From the NCBI GenBank assembly GCA_907165135.1, contig OU015569.1, forward strand, positions 1,054,001-1,118,000: DNA of 64,000 nucleotides, read 5' to 3'. Source of the stretch: Oikopleura dioica. Lineage: Eukaryota; Chordata; Appendicularia; Copelata; Oikopleuridae. Of this stretch, positions 1-11,328 are shown one piece after another. The notes under the pieces are model-generated. The model ran no database searches and had not been told where the DNA came from. It saw only the letters and a list, made by a program, of their open reading frames with translations. The first letter of the stretch is position 1, and each line of letters opens with the position of its first letter. The translations under genes and the position numbers were made by a program.

Positions 1-627
1 AAGTCCGTCAATTAAAGGGTGAATATGCTACGTTTTTGCTCTCCGATTGCGCCGGTTTAATTGAGATCGAGAGTCGTGGTTTTTCGCAGTGGTGATTAAA
101 TACATAATGCGCACTAGTCACTCATTCGAGAATGATTTTTAGAAGTTCTAAATTCTTTAAAATTTGAAGTTCGAGAACGATAAACTTGTTTGAATGGCAG
201 CTTAGGAAGTAATGACGTCTTTAAAAGCCGGGAACACATAGCGCAAGGCCATTAAAATATCCATCCGCTGCCAGGGGGTTCTATAGAAAAGTAACGCTCT
301 TGCAGAACTTATGCAAGAGACATATGCAGAATGCAATAATTAATATATTAACCCTGCATTTTTAACATTCTCGGAGAAACAGCTTTGCTACCTCTGTAGG
401 GCAACAGTTAGTAATAGTCATTATCAGACTGAGATCATGTGAGCCGAATTTGACCTGAAGGGCGGTGAACTCGAGATGATAATTTAATCATAGAAGCACT
501 CTTTTTTCCGCTCACTTTTTCGATAATTCACGGAGGGGATAGCTACCAGCTCGAAATCATAGAAAAAGGTCACTAAGAATAACCACAAAAATAACTAAAA
601 GTTTATTTGAATGATGATGCTCATTGC
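1..627. other. Non-coding, nothing recognised
   Basis: No open frame with coding character, no splice-consistent exon and no repeat arms were seen. The right end includes the 3' flank of the minus-strand GST gene. Confidence 0.5.
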
Positions 628-1555
628 TCAGTACATGTTTCCAAGACCAGTACAAGGTTTTCCGCTGGCGAAGAAGTCGTCCACGAATTCTTTGATTTTT
701 GGATTCTTGTTGATGATGTTTTCGGCTGTCTAGAATCAAAAGAATGTGAGCGAGACCTTAGATTTTTCATACCTTGAAAAGCTTGGGCGTAGCTTTCTCG
801 AAGTCGTAAGAAAAGTGCTTGTCCTTGGCGAAGATGTAGTACGAGACAACTTGAATGTCGACGAAGGTGAGCGCATCGCCAACGCAGAAGTTTTCGTTGG
901 TCTGAATGAGGCTCAGCACTTTATCGAAGTCGGCAGTTTTTTCCATCATCATCTTTTTGTAAGTTTCACTCATGACAGCGGCTCGTTTGTCTCTGTTCTC
1001 TGAAGATGTTTAAATTAGAAAAACGTGCCACGTGATCGCGCCAAGTTGCCAGTGAAAACAATCAGAAATCAAGTCAATCATCTACATCTAAACCCTTTAC
1101 CTTGTGTGTTATCGACGAGCTTGAAACTGTTTGGCTCGGTGGGAAATTGAGCGGCCACGGCGCCCATCAGCCCGACGGATACTTTTTGGCGGACATCGCT
1201 GATCGTTTCCAAAAGCATCTCTCCCTTTGCGTCGGTCAATGCGCACTTGCCAATGAGGCCCGCTTTAGTCGCGGCGTATCGCTCAATCGCCTTGGTTTGG
1301 CAGAGGGTGAAACCGTCCACTTCCAAAACTGGAAGCTGGTCAAGAGGAAGCCCGAGACCGGCTTTATCTTCATTCCACGTTTCAAAGGGGACGATCACAT
1401 CTTCAAAGTCGACGTTCGCCAGCTAAAATAGCCATTGTGAAAAAAATGAAACAAAAAAATAAAAAAAAAAGGTTTCGCAAAATTACCTTGAAAAGCAATT
1501 TGACGGTGCCTCCACGGCCGTAGCAGTCGAAATATTTAAAAACCAACTTGCTCAT
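628..1555 (-). CDS. Glutathione S-transferase, sigma-like (4 exons)
   Basis: Predicted cytosolic glutathione transferase that conjugates glutathione to electrophiles; sigma-class members also act as prostaglandin D synthases. Exons on the minus strand: 1555-1487, 1422-1101, 999-773 and 729-628, sum 720 nt, 239 aa. All three introns are GT-AG, 43 to 101 nt. The start is MSKLVFKYFDCYGRGG, the thioredoxin-fold strand 1 with the catalytic-type Tyr/Gly-Arg-Gly context. Exon 2 carries LPVLEVDGFTLCQTKAIERY, the glutathione-binding LPVL-x-x-DG...Q(T/S)xAI-x-RY block. Exon 3 carries the helical domain with GDALTFVDIQ, matching the N-capping box (GD-x-x-T-x-x-D). The last exon ends GLGNMY. It is slightly longer than the usual ~200-205 aa. 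Class assignment is by motif pattern only. Confidence 0.85.
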
Positions 1556-2075
1556 TTTTCCACGCCTCTCTCAACTGGTTGTCAGAAGTGAACTCCGGCA
1601 AAAGTAGGGGAGATAGAACATCCGAACTCGCAAATATTTACTGTCGATAAACATGATGAGTAGACAATGGAAGCTTCGTGAAATCAAGAAAAAAAAGATC
1701 AGAATCAGCATTAGTAGCTATGCATCAGTTTCCTGATGAAAGATTTCGGGAGAACATTCTTAATGTAGAATAATTCCTCACTTGTGGCCGCTCTTCGAGT
1801 AAAAGAAGCCGACCGCAGTTCCAGCCACAAATCAAAGTTCTATAAATTTACAAAAAGAAGCTTACTTCAGCACCAGCAATTACAATTACATCAAATTTGA
1901 TGAAGCTGTTTTCTCACGGGAGAAGGGTTGATTTGTCAACTGCGATTATCACTCGCCGGAGGACACGAGTTTCTCACGAGCTCGATTTGTCTAACTAATC
2001 GCGATAAAATACCGACTCAAGCCACCAAGAACTTCCGATTGAAAATATTCTCATATTTTTTTAGCGAGTTCAAAT

Positions 2076-2336
2076 TCGGAGTTCAATGTTAATTTGATAT
2101 AAAATAATATGATAAGAAGCACTTAATATTTATTATGTTGGCAATATAGAGTCTGAAATTCTGAATCTACTATTTTTCTTATTCTTAATTAATTATAATA
2201 TTCTGTATAATACCTATATAATTAAGATTAAGAAAAAATAATATAAATCTGATATTCAGACTCTATATTGCCACTTTAATAAATATTAATTGCTGCTAAT
2301 CATATTATTTTATTCAATATCGGAGTTCATTATTAT
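2076..2336. repeat. AT-rich imperfect inverted repeat, MITE-like
   Basis: A left arm near 2090-2165 and a right arm near 2245-2325 are imperfect reverse complements. The best-conserved core is GGCAATATAGAGTCTGA, whose complement occurs around 2251-2270. The centre is AT-rich. No open frame. Consistent with a fold-back non-autonomous element; no clear target duplication was found. Confidence 0.7.
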
Positions 2337-2397
2337 AGAATTTACTATTATACTGTATTATACTGTATAATTTATACAGTATAATAGTAACGAAGTA

Positions 2398-2606
2398 GTC
2401 TAAATAGATATCTTTCATATATACTAACATACATAGAATTGTCACAATATAAGTCGGGGTATTTGTCCAGAATTAGAATCTAATTATTATTTATACTAAT
2501 AAAAATAAAATTATTAGATTCTAATTCTGAACAAATAACCCGACTTATATTGTGACAATTCTATGTATTTGAGTATATATGAAACATATCTACTTAGATA
2601 TATACT
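2398..2606. repeat. Second AT-rich inverted repeat
   Basis: Arms around 2410-2495 and 2515-2600 are near-complementary. For example CATAGAATTGTCACAATATA at about 2434 is matched by its complement at about 2549-2568. The loop is a short A/T run. The arms differ in sequence from the repeat just upstream, so this is a separate element. Confidence 0.75.
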
Positions 2607-2909
2607 TTAGGTCAATCATCAATCAAGTGATAACTTCATGAATCATGAAGATATCAAATTCAGATGAAAGTAACTTTAGAACTTGCAAAGTTTTCAATTT
2701 TGCTCGATTTTCGTAGTTTTTCGCGTGAGGAAGATCGCAGGTGACTCATCATCTTGGTCAGGTAAGAAGGTAGAGTCTTGTGGTGTTTGATACGGATCCG
2801 AAGTACGGTAGTTTCGTCAGGAGAAGGAAAGCGAGCTGCGCTCTCCGGGCTCGATGTCAGCAGATGTGTGGGCGGCACAAAAAATGCCCTCGCTGTTTCG
2901 ACCAGTCGC

Positions 2910-3095
2910 TTAGAACTCGTCGCCCTTGTTCCTGTTTCGTTGAGAATTTCTTCAAGAAAGGAGCTGAAGAAATCACCTGCGGCTGGGAAAAGAAATCAGT
3001 TCGCCCTCGTTCCCTCCGAGCCACTTCGCAACTGATTTCGACGCGTTTTCCGTTTTGCTTGGCGCCGCCGCTGTTTCGTTTTTTTTTAACTCCAT
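2910..3095 (-). CDS. Possible 46-aa micro-gene, two exons
   Basis: ATG at 3095; exon 1 3095-2977, a 45-nt GT-AG intron, exon 2 2931-2910 ending TAA. The intron has the typical length for this window and the join keeps frame (141 nt, 46 aa). The peptide begins MELKKNETAAAPSK and ends RRNKGDEF; it is hydrophilic and basic/acidic mixed, with no signal peptide. I recognise no family. Other overlapping frames on both strands are also open, so this may be chance. Confidence 0.28.
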
Positions 3096-3708
3096 TTTTT
3101 TACCTCAAGAGAAATTTCATTTATCGTCAATTATCAAGGTAAGGGCCCTTATCATCCTACAGAGAAGTACCGCATATGACCAGGATGAGGTGAATGCTTA
3201 CACTAAGAAAGACGAGAAATTTTTGAGCCGAATATAATTTATAGAGAAGTTTTCATTTTTGTTTTTTTTTTATATTTGTGATTTCATTAATAGAAAACCT
3301 AACAATAATAGATGCGTTTGGGCACTCTCTCTCTGTCTAATTTCAGTGAAATAAGAGTGGGCAGGGGGCGCTAAAGATGTTCGCGCGCCCTGCCCCGGGG
3401 CGAGTGACTCCACTCGCGTGGGTTTTTAGCTGAGAAATCCGTCATTACAAATTATCCGATTTAGTTGGCTAACGAGCCGTTAGATTTCTAGAACACTCAT
3501 CCTGTGCTTTGTGAATAGGTTGATTAACTCTTTTTGATGTTGCAGAGAATAAGTCACGCTTACAAGAAAGGGCTTTACCGGTAAGTTAAGCCCTGGCGCA
3601 TTTCCGTTCTCGAAAGCGATGGTTTTTCTCCGGCTTAACAGCTTGTTTAGAAGGCTTTTCTTGTCCAACAAGAAAACACCGGTTACCCAGTAACCTGCTC
3701 GCTTCAAA
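3096..3708. other. Intergenic, likely 5' region of the FAM120-like gene
   Basis: No coding exon recognised. A short GC-rich imperfect palindrome lies near 3358-3402 (GGGCAGGGGGCGC facing GCGCGCCCTGCCCC). The rest is probably promoter and 5' leader of the downstream plus-strand gene. Confidence 0.4.
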
Positions 3709-6700
3709 ATGGGCGTGAAAGGACTGACACATTACTTGTGTCAAAGTACGATCGCTAGTCGAGATGTGGCGCTGGAATCCTTCGCCGCTGAGTACAAGAA
3801 GGCCAACAAGTAAGTTCAGTCTTTGCTTTTCTCGATTCTACAGACGTTTCAGACGGCCACCACTGCTGGTTTTCGACGGTGAATCCTTCTGGCACGTTCT
3901 TCACGGGAGCAACTTGCCCAAGCTCTTCGGCGGCCAGTTCATCCAGTTCCGCAAAAAAGCCGAGGACTTCTGCAAGCGTCTCACTCAACTGGGATTCAAG
4001 CTCGCCTTCATCTTCGGAAACTCGCCGATCTCGGCGGAAACGAAGGCCGAGGAACGCGGAAAACAAACCCTTCTTCATTTGACTTCTTTCTACCGACAGG
4101 TAAACATTTATCAAGCTTCCAATTTCAAGAGAGATTAACAAGTTCAGTGAGAAACAAAAAAAAAAGAGCTGGAGCCTGTTTGAGTAAGTAGCCTTCAATT
4201 ACTAATTTAGCTAATAATTACTATAACTAGCACGGTGGCCAGGGGATTACTAGCTACTCACTCCTTTGCCTGATCAAAAAAAACTGACTGTTGAATAACC
4301 CCCTCCGTAGTGAATTTTGATTTCCTCGGAATTCCGAACTCGCATCTTCCGAAATCGCTCCTCTCATTTAATATTGTTAATTTTCGGTGTTCTTGTTGTT
4401 GCTGCCTGTTTTTCGATTCGATTCTTAATGATTTTTTTTCTAGTTGAACGAAAGAAACCATGGTCTGCCACAGATCAACGAGATATGGCCTCCATGTCTT
4501 CGGAACGTTTTTCCGTATTATTTGCGCAGCATGCCAAACATCACCGTGCTCCAGTCGCTCATGGACAAAGACTTGTCAATCGCCTGCTACGCCAAGGAAG
4601 GATTCACTATCATATCATTTTGGAACGGAAAATACGGTGCTTTAGTTCGTTGGGAAGATGGTTACGTATTTTTTAATTCAAAAATACAACGATTAGGTTT
4701 ATCAGCCGTTGAGAATATTCGATTATTTATGGTAGAGAAACCCCGCATATTCAAGCCTTATTTCAACAATGAAGGTCTTAATTTTCATCTCATGATGTTT
4801 TTATATATTTTTATTACATAAATTAAACACGTGACAAATGAATTTTAAATTCGTTAAAATATGGAAAAATGGGGTATTCTTCGGATTTTAAGCACGTTAA
4901 GCTAGGCTGGTTCTATAAACAACACTTGAATACGATCCTAATCGCCTCTGAATCCGTACTCAGGAGCAAGAGGCTGCTGCCATCGTGTCCAACGATTCGG
5001 ACATGCTCATCTACGCCGTCTGCCCTGTTATGGTCGCCCGTGGCCTCGTAAGTATCACTCTCTTTAATCTTTACTCATTATTGATTCGCCCAAACAGCTT
5101 ATTTTCGAAATCACTGTCACGCTCTCGTATTAATCGCTTTATTAATACGGGCGAAGCAATTAACTGGTTGAAACCTCACGTTCCACCAGATGCACGTGTT
5201 CTTCTAAGGCGCACAATAAATATCTAACGTTTTTATAAAACAAACTTCTTCTCAGTCGCGCGTCGCAATTTGCACCTATATTTATGTTTTTGTTCCTAAA
5301 ATTAGACGACCTAAATTCTGATTAGACGAATGCCCGTAATCGCGTGGTGATGATGTACCCCGACGAGTTCTGTAAAGATGTCGGGCTCAGCAAGGAAAAG
5401 CTGCCTCTTCTTTCGGTCTATCTTGGCAACACAGAAACGCCGATCACTACTTCCGTGGTGGAAGCATCCGATGGAGTTATTCAGCGTAAGATCAGGGCTG
5501 GAGACCGCGGCAACGTCCAGGTAATCTCGTGACTCTTTCTGGACGACCATTTGACCTCTTTAGGATGCGATCGAATACGTGAAAAGCCTCGAGGTGCCGA
5601 TTTGCCTTTCCGAACTTGCTCAAGACATTTTTCAACAAGTCGACGAGGAAAATATCAAAGACGTTCGACTTTCACTTGGACGGTTTGGACATGAATATGT
5701 CGGATTGGGATTGATCGTGTTTTAGATACATTCTGAAAGGACGACAGTATCCATTTGATGTAAGCCCCATGTACAAGGTAGTACAAGGCAGCCCCATGAT
5801 CGAGCCAATTGAAAAATACGATGTTGACAAAAGCGAGAATCTTGAAGCGTTTCTTGAAAAGATCAAAAAGCCTGTTATCGAATGCGACATCATTCTCAAA
5901 GCAAAGGTAAGTTCGAGTTTGCGACCGTTTATATTGTTCTCTCGGCTTTCTTACGCAGTTTCCGAATAATACTGTATAATATTGTTTGGCTTAAAAAATA
6001 AGAAACATCTCTGCAGAAGTAGTGAAAATATTTTTAGGCTTGGCGTCGAGATTTCAACATCATGCACATGTCTTGGCCTTGCCCTGGTGCGGGGATTCCA
6101 TCTTCTGTGGAGCTTTACGGCCCGATATTTTCCGCTCACGCCACTCTTCTTGGCAAGAAGAAGCATCACATGATCATTCCTCGATTCGAGAATGAGCCAA
6201 TTCGCTTGGCCGACCCCGCGTTCAAGTAAGCCCCCGCTCTCCTGATTGTCACGCTTACCTTCAATTTTAGAAACATAACACTAAAACCGGCGAAGCTCTG
6301 CTTTCCGGACGGGACCAAGCTGCCAGACGCACACGAACTCTGGATTAGCCAGGACAAACGGATGCAGGTGATGGCGCTTATTACGATCTGGGAGGCGACG
6401 GATCTTGACTTTGAGGTAGGTCTTCCTTGATTTCGAAATGATTATCTGTGTTTTGCAGACTCTCATGACGATGGTGCCTGCTACTCTCACTTTCTTGCTC
6501 GTCCTTCACTGGGTTCGACGAAAATGTAACATGGAAGACTGGGAGATTTACGCTTTTTTGGCGACTCATGTGCGCATGCGCCACTTCACCTGTGACCAGA
6601 TTTGGAGAATGGACGATATCATGGTTGCCAAAGGTAAACAGCGGTTTAGGTCTTTACTTTCTTTACCAATAAGCTCAGGCATCACCACGCGATCGATTGT

Positions 6701-9700
6701 ATTGGCGAATGTTTTCTCCAAACTCATGGGTCGTTTTCTCTGGATGGTTGCTCTTTGTGGCTCACCCTTCAAGACCGTGGACCTTCTTCCCGACTTGATG
6801 TTCGACGGAATGATCTTCCAGAAAAAGTACGAGCAGGCACGCTTGTCCAGCCAACATGAAAAGGGATTCCAAATGACAAGGATTCTTGATGCAGTTTGCA
6901 ACCACGCCATAATGGACTCTCGGCGCGATCGCGACCGCGTGATGAAACTTTTTGGAATACTCAGCGGACACAGAGTGATTGAAGTTCTCAATACTGACAA
7001 CGACAGGTGAAAATTATCATGTTACATCTCCTAACTTTTCGAAAAGATGCAATCCAATTGCTGTTGTCCAGATGAACCAGGAATATGAACCAAACTGGTA
7101 CGAAGCATGGACGGGTAACGCTACCAAGCGCTTCGAGGCGTACGAAAAGGAAAAGGAAGAGAAGGGTATCAAGAGCAAAAAGCCGTCAAAGAGCCAGTAC
7201 AAGTACAGAGAGCGCGACCATTCCATCAGCCCAACCGACGATCTTCATGAGCCCCACAATGGCAGCCACTCCAATGGCATCTCTCCATTGCCTCCAAGCC
7301 TCCCTCCATTTGTTCCCAACAGTTTCGTCAATAGCCACTCCAACCGCCCAGCGATTTCACCTCCATCAATCAACCGTCCTGATTATCAAATGGCTCGACA
7401 AGAAGATCCTTTCGGCAACGCCGTCTCTCCCTCAGTCGATTCTCCTTCGAATGGAAGCGTGACGCCAGAATTTTCACCACCGCTTTGTGCTCCTTCCGAA
7501 CCAATGCGTCAGAGCAAAGGTCGAGAACATGGCCCATGGGGCCCCCCTCTCCCTCAGTACAATCATATTCCCGACGGCAACAAAAATGGCAAGGTAATCC
7601 CTCATCATCTCACGGCCTCAGAACGAGCTAGTCAACTTCATGCTCATCAACACGCTTTGCCACCTAACACACCAAAAGTTTTTCACCCAGTGGGACCAGG
7701 GTGCGGTGCGCCAGACTCATTCGTGGTCACACCGGAGTTTGTCGACCCTGCTGCATGGCCGGACATGCCTCCTTATCCCTTTGAGGAGCAGCAGGAGGAA
7801 GGCATGCCCCAAGCATACTATAGCCCAATGGTCCGAACTGCATCTAAAAATTCCAAGGGCACTGTCATTCACAAAACACTCACTCCATATGAATACACGG
7901 ATAGGTTAGATCACAAAAACATAACATTAAAGCCAAATCAGTTCAGTGGCATTCACAATAGAAACTTGGAGCAACTCGCTCGCCACAATTGCATGATTCC
8001 TGCCGATACGAAGCGTCCATTTTATGAAAATTTCGCTCACAATAGATTAAAGAGGCACAGCCATGTACAAAACACCGTACAGAGCAATGTCCGTGCTCCA
8101 TCCGAATGCGCATCTGACTCTAATGGAAGCAACGTAAGTTCACAACGCATTGTACAAGTACAATATGTGTAGGATAGCGAAAACAGAGTAGATGTATTCG
8201 AACAAAACATGCAGAGATGAAAAATGTTTTAGGCCACTGACGATCCCGGTTATGCGACCATGACCAACTTCAGCCGCACTAACTCTTCCGTACGCGGAAG
8301 CAATCTCTCCGATCGTTCTTTCCCCGCCTCCATGCACAACAACAACAACGTTCGCAAATCAAACTCGGAGGTCCTTTCTTTCTCTGCTGCGATTTCCAGC
8401 AAATGCAACAGCTCATCCTACGAGTCGACCAGCACTTCAGTAAGTTAAGGGGCGGGTCGACGAGAATCAGAATTTTTAAACCAATTTTCCCGAAAAACCC
8501 GATTCTGTAAATATATTTTGACTTATCACGTGAGAACAGAAGGGTATTTAGAAGACAGCGGCAACGAGTTTCACGAGTTTTCGCAGGAATTTCGTACACT
8601 TCTTTACCAAATGTGACAGAAAAAAAATGGCGAAAAATCGGAAAATTGCCAAAATTGCAATTTGAGGTCCACTTTGAGACACGATTACGCCCATTTTGTC
8701 TGGTCAAATTTTTTTCTAGTTTTCGCCGCTGTATTTTTCGAACCCTTTTCTAGTCACCTGACCAATCAGAATTTTTCATTCAAAGTTGGTTTTTCCTGAA
8801 TTTTGGTTGAAAAAATCCCGATTCTCGTCGACCCCCCCCTTAAGTTCTTAAATACCACATAAAGTCATATTTTTAGGCTTCGGACCCCGAGGATAAGGTT
8901 GACTTCGATGACGACGAGGACGAGGAGGAGGAAGAGCCACCAAGACCCATGAGTAAGCTGGAAAAATTAGCCATGCGATCTCATCAAGGATCGTCCGATT
9001 GGGGCGAAGATAAAATGAGCTGGGGAGGCATCAAACAACTTCAGAAGACGTGGCAAAAGCAAAAAGAAGTCGAAGAAGATGAAGACGATATTCCAAGTGA
9101 CGCGCGGTTAGTTTAGTGGATATTTCTTAAAATAACTTCTTACTCAGGGAGCTTCATGAAAGAACCAAGTGGATGGCAGAGGTGAAAGCTAAAATGGAAG
9201 CAAAGCTGGAGGCGAAAAGACAAGATGACAGAAGACAGAAGCTTCTCGAGCAGAAACTTCTCGAGGAGAAAGCCAGAAAAGAAGAGTGGATGAGACAGAG
9301 ACAAATGATTGACTCCAATCATTGGTCTGATTCAGTTCGACACGTGTAAGTTCTTGAGCTCCTATTTGAAAAGGGATGGATCATGTTTTTTAGAGTCGAC
9401 CCCCGCCCTCGAGAAATCCGACAAATGCGATCAGCAGCCGGACTGAACTTCTTCGTAAAGAACAGTGAAGAGGGGCCATTTAATGGAGCAGGCGATGACA
9501 GCGATCGCGTGTGGCAAAGGAAGGGTTAACATGCTAGATTTTTGTGACTTTATTTCGCGACATCGTTAACCCAACTTAGCGCACCCGAGCCTGAACAGGA
9601 GTTTGTCCGGCCAGACTACGATATGCGTCGACTAGTGAAGGAGTCCTCCAAATCCGAGAAGTTCTCATACGCCCAGGTATAGAAGTGCATTTATTATATT

Positions 9701-10928
9701 TATTTATTCAACCATTTATCAAATCATCCATTTAACTCAAGATTTTCGAGGCCAAGAGGGGCGCCGGGAAAAGATAAATTTGTTAAATGGTTTACGCATG
9801 AATGAGGGAGTGTTAATGTTTGTCCTCATAGGCTGCAGGCGCTTCTAAGGAAGATAAGTCAAAAAACAAGCCCGGAGAACGGGCAGCATCATTTACGCTT
9901 CGTAACGAGGCACGAGAGTTCATCCCACGATGTCAGTCCGCGAGTTCGCAGGCTGACACAACCGATAGCGAATTCGACGGTTATCAGGTACAGCTCGTAA
10001 ACGCTAACTCAAGAATAGATAATTTTACTTATGCTGGTGCGCCCTTGCTTCGTTGATTTCTGCGAGAGCTCTCATATCTCAGACTTTGTTTTAGACATCG
10101 TCAGACATTCAACTGCCTTACAGAGGCCAAGGCTTCGGCAGTGCCCTCGCAGCAGCATACGGAGCTTACGGATACCCCCGCACCTCTATGGGCTACGGAA
10201 TTTCTCGATTCGCAGGTCGCTCGCGTTCGGGCAAGATGACGGTAAGGGTCTTTTCACGTGCTCGCAGTGCAGCTACACCTTCTAGGTTCCAATTTATTAC
10301 CACGATCCCGACCAGGGCTGGATGTACGGCTACGGAGAGCCACAAATTCCACGTGGCAAGGTAACATCTTTCCGAAAGTATACAAAAAACAACTAACACT
10401 GCTGCCTTTTAAAATTGATTCATCATCATTAACACTGATTACGAAATCCATTCAGCACTCAAGACAGAACTCTCAAGAGAGCAATCCTGACATAAATTCT
10501 AATGAAGTTGAGCCACAGGTTTCAAACAAAAAACTACTCCCAAGTCGAAACCGGACTTTTATTTCTAGCAAATGGGTGACTGCTTGCCTCCTGTCACCAG
10601 CGCCAGCTCCCGACGAGCAATGCTCGAAAACATGGGCATGGCAAGGGTGGTTTCTTACAATCCAGCGGAATTTATTTTTTTTTAATCCTGTGGAACTTGT
10701 AAAAACCAAACCAGTGTTCCACCAGGATATCCGTCCGGCTACGCCATGATGCCGCCAGTTAGCCGCGCAGCAGCTTCTCGACTTGTTCAACCGCCAACTT
10801 CTCATCATCTCATGCGATTTTGTCTCGGTAAACCTTTATTAACAGTCTCTTTTTAACCGTTCCTCTTTTCAGTTCCCAACAATCCTTACATGTCGAATTA
10901 CAAGATCCACACATCTGGACCCAACTGA
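3709..10928 (+). CDS. FAM120/asteroid-like XPG-fold protein with C-terminal PAM2-like motif (23 exons)
   Basis: Predicted 1497-aa protein. Exons: 3709-3809, 3844-4099, 4444-4596, 4964-5047, 5326-5520, 5564-5682, 5726-5906, 6038-6225, 6271-6415, 6459-6633, 6679-7006, 7047-8133, 8233-8439, 8877-9106, 9148-9345, 9394-9519, 9580-9676, 9832-9987, 10095-10241, 10286-10360, 10569-10645, 10715-10827, 10873-10928. The N-terminus MGVKGLTHYL opens an XPG-N-like domain; LPLLSVYLGN and SNDSDM fit the XPG-I region. The block around 6679-6840 (DLLPDLMFDGMIFQKKYEQ) resembles the conserved FAM120 C-terminal domain. A Ser/Pro-rich linker, an acidic run and a charged coiled coil follow. FTLRNEAREFIP (about 9883-9918) matches PAM2, the motif bound by the MLLE domain of poly(A)-binding protein. 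FAM120A is an RNA-binding, AGO2-associated protein in vertebrates; a mRNA-linked role is inferred here. Introns 3, 16 and 21 need GA or GG 5' ends. XPG catalytic acidic residues are not obviously conserved. Confidence 0.75.
8445..8843. mobile_element. TTAA-flanked palindromic element inside a former 42-nt intron (family B)
   Basis: Begins TTAAGGGGCGGGTCGACGAG and ends with the complement running into CCCCCCCCTTAA, so the ends are inverted and flanked by TTAA. It begins 5 nt after the 5' splice site of FAM120-like intron 13. Removing the element and one TTAA leaves a 42-nt GT-AG intron, the normal size in this gene. TTAA target choice is typical of piggyBac-type transposases; no transposase is present. 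Confidence 0.8.
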
Positions 10929-11328
10929 AGCATAACTTACTAACTCAACACTATTATAATAATATACAGTAATAGCACCTTTACCAACTACTGTCCTTTC
11001 CCTCTTAGGTGACGTTTCCTACAATTCAAAATATTTCTCTTCTCTGTACATATTTATAACTCGCTAAATCGCATTTAGAGCCACATCATTACCATTTATT
11101 CATGCTTGATTACGAATTAAATATTGTTTAATAACTTAACGCTTTGTCATGTCTTTTGCATTTGAAAAAATGAGCTCTTCTTTGGTAAGAGTCACGCATT
11201 CGCTTGATCCAGTTAAGACGAACAGTTCAGATAATTATCATTGTCCAAGAACCTTTTCATTTGCGAAATCCTCACATATTTCACAATCTCCCTTTTCTGA
11301 AAATTTCTTGTTTCAGAACGTAAATCTA
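10929..11328. other. 3' flank of FAM120-like gene and 5' leader of PWWP gene
   Basis: No separate gene. AATTAAAT near 11116 may act in 3' end formation. TTTCTTGTTTCAG at 11304-11316 is a good 3' splice site 12 nt before the next ATG, compatible with a 5'-UTR intron or spliced-leader addition. Confidence 0.4.

Noticed and set aside
3709-6633. XRN1/XRN2 5'-3' exoribonuclease as the identity of the large plus-strand gene
   Set aside because: The N-terminus and the later DLMFDG block fit FAM120/asteroid proteins; XRN signature blocks are not seen.
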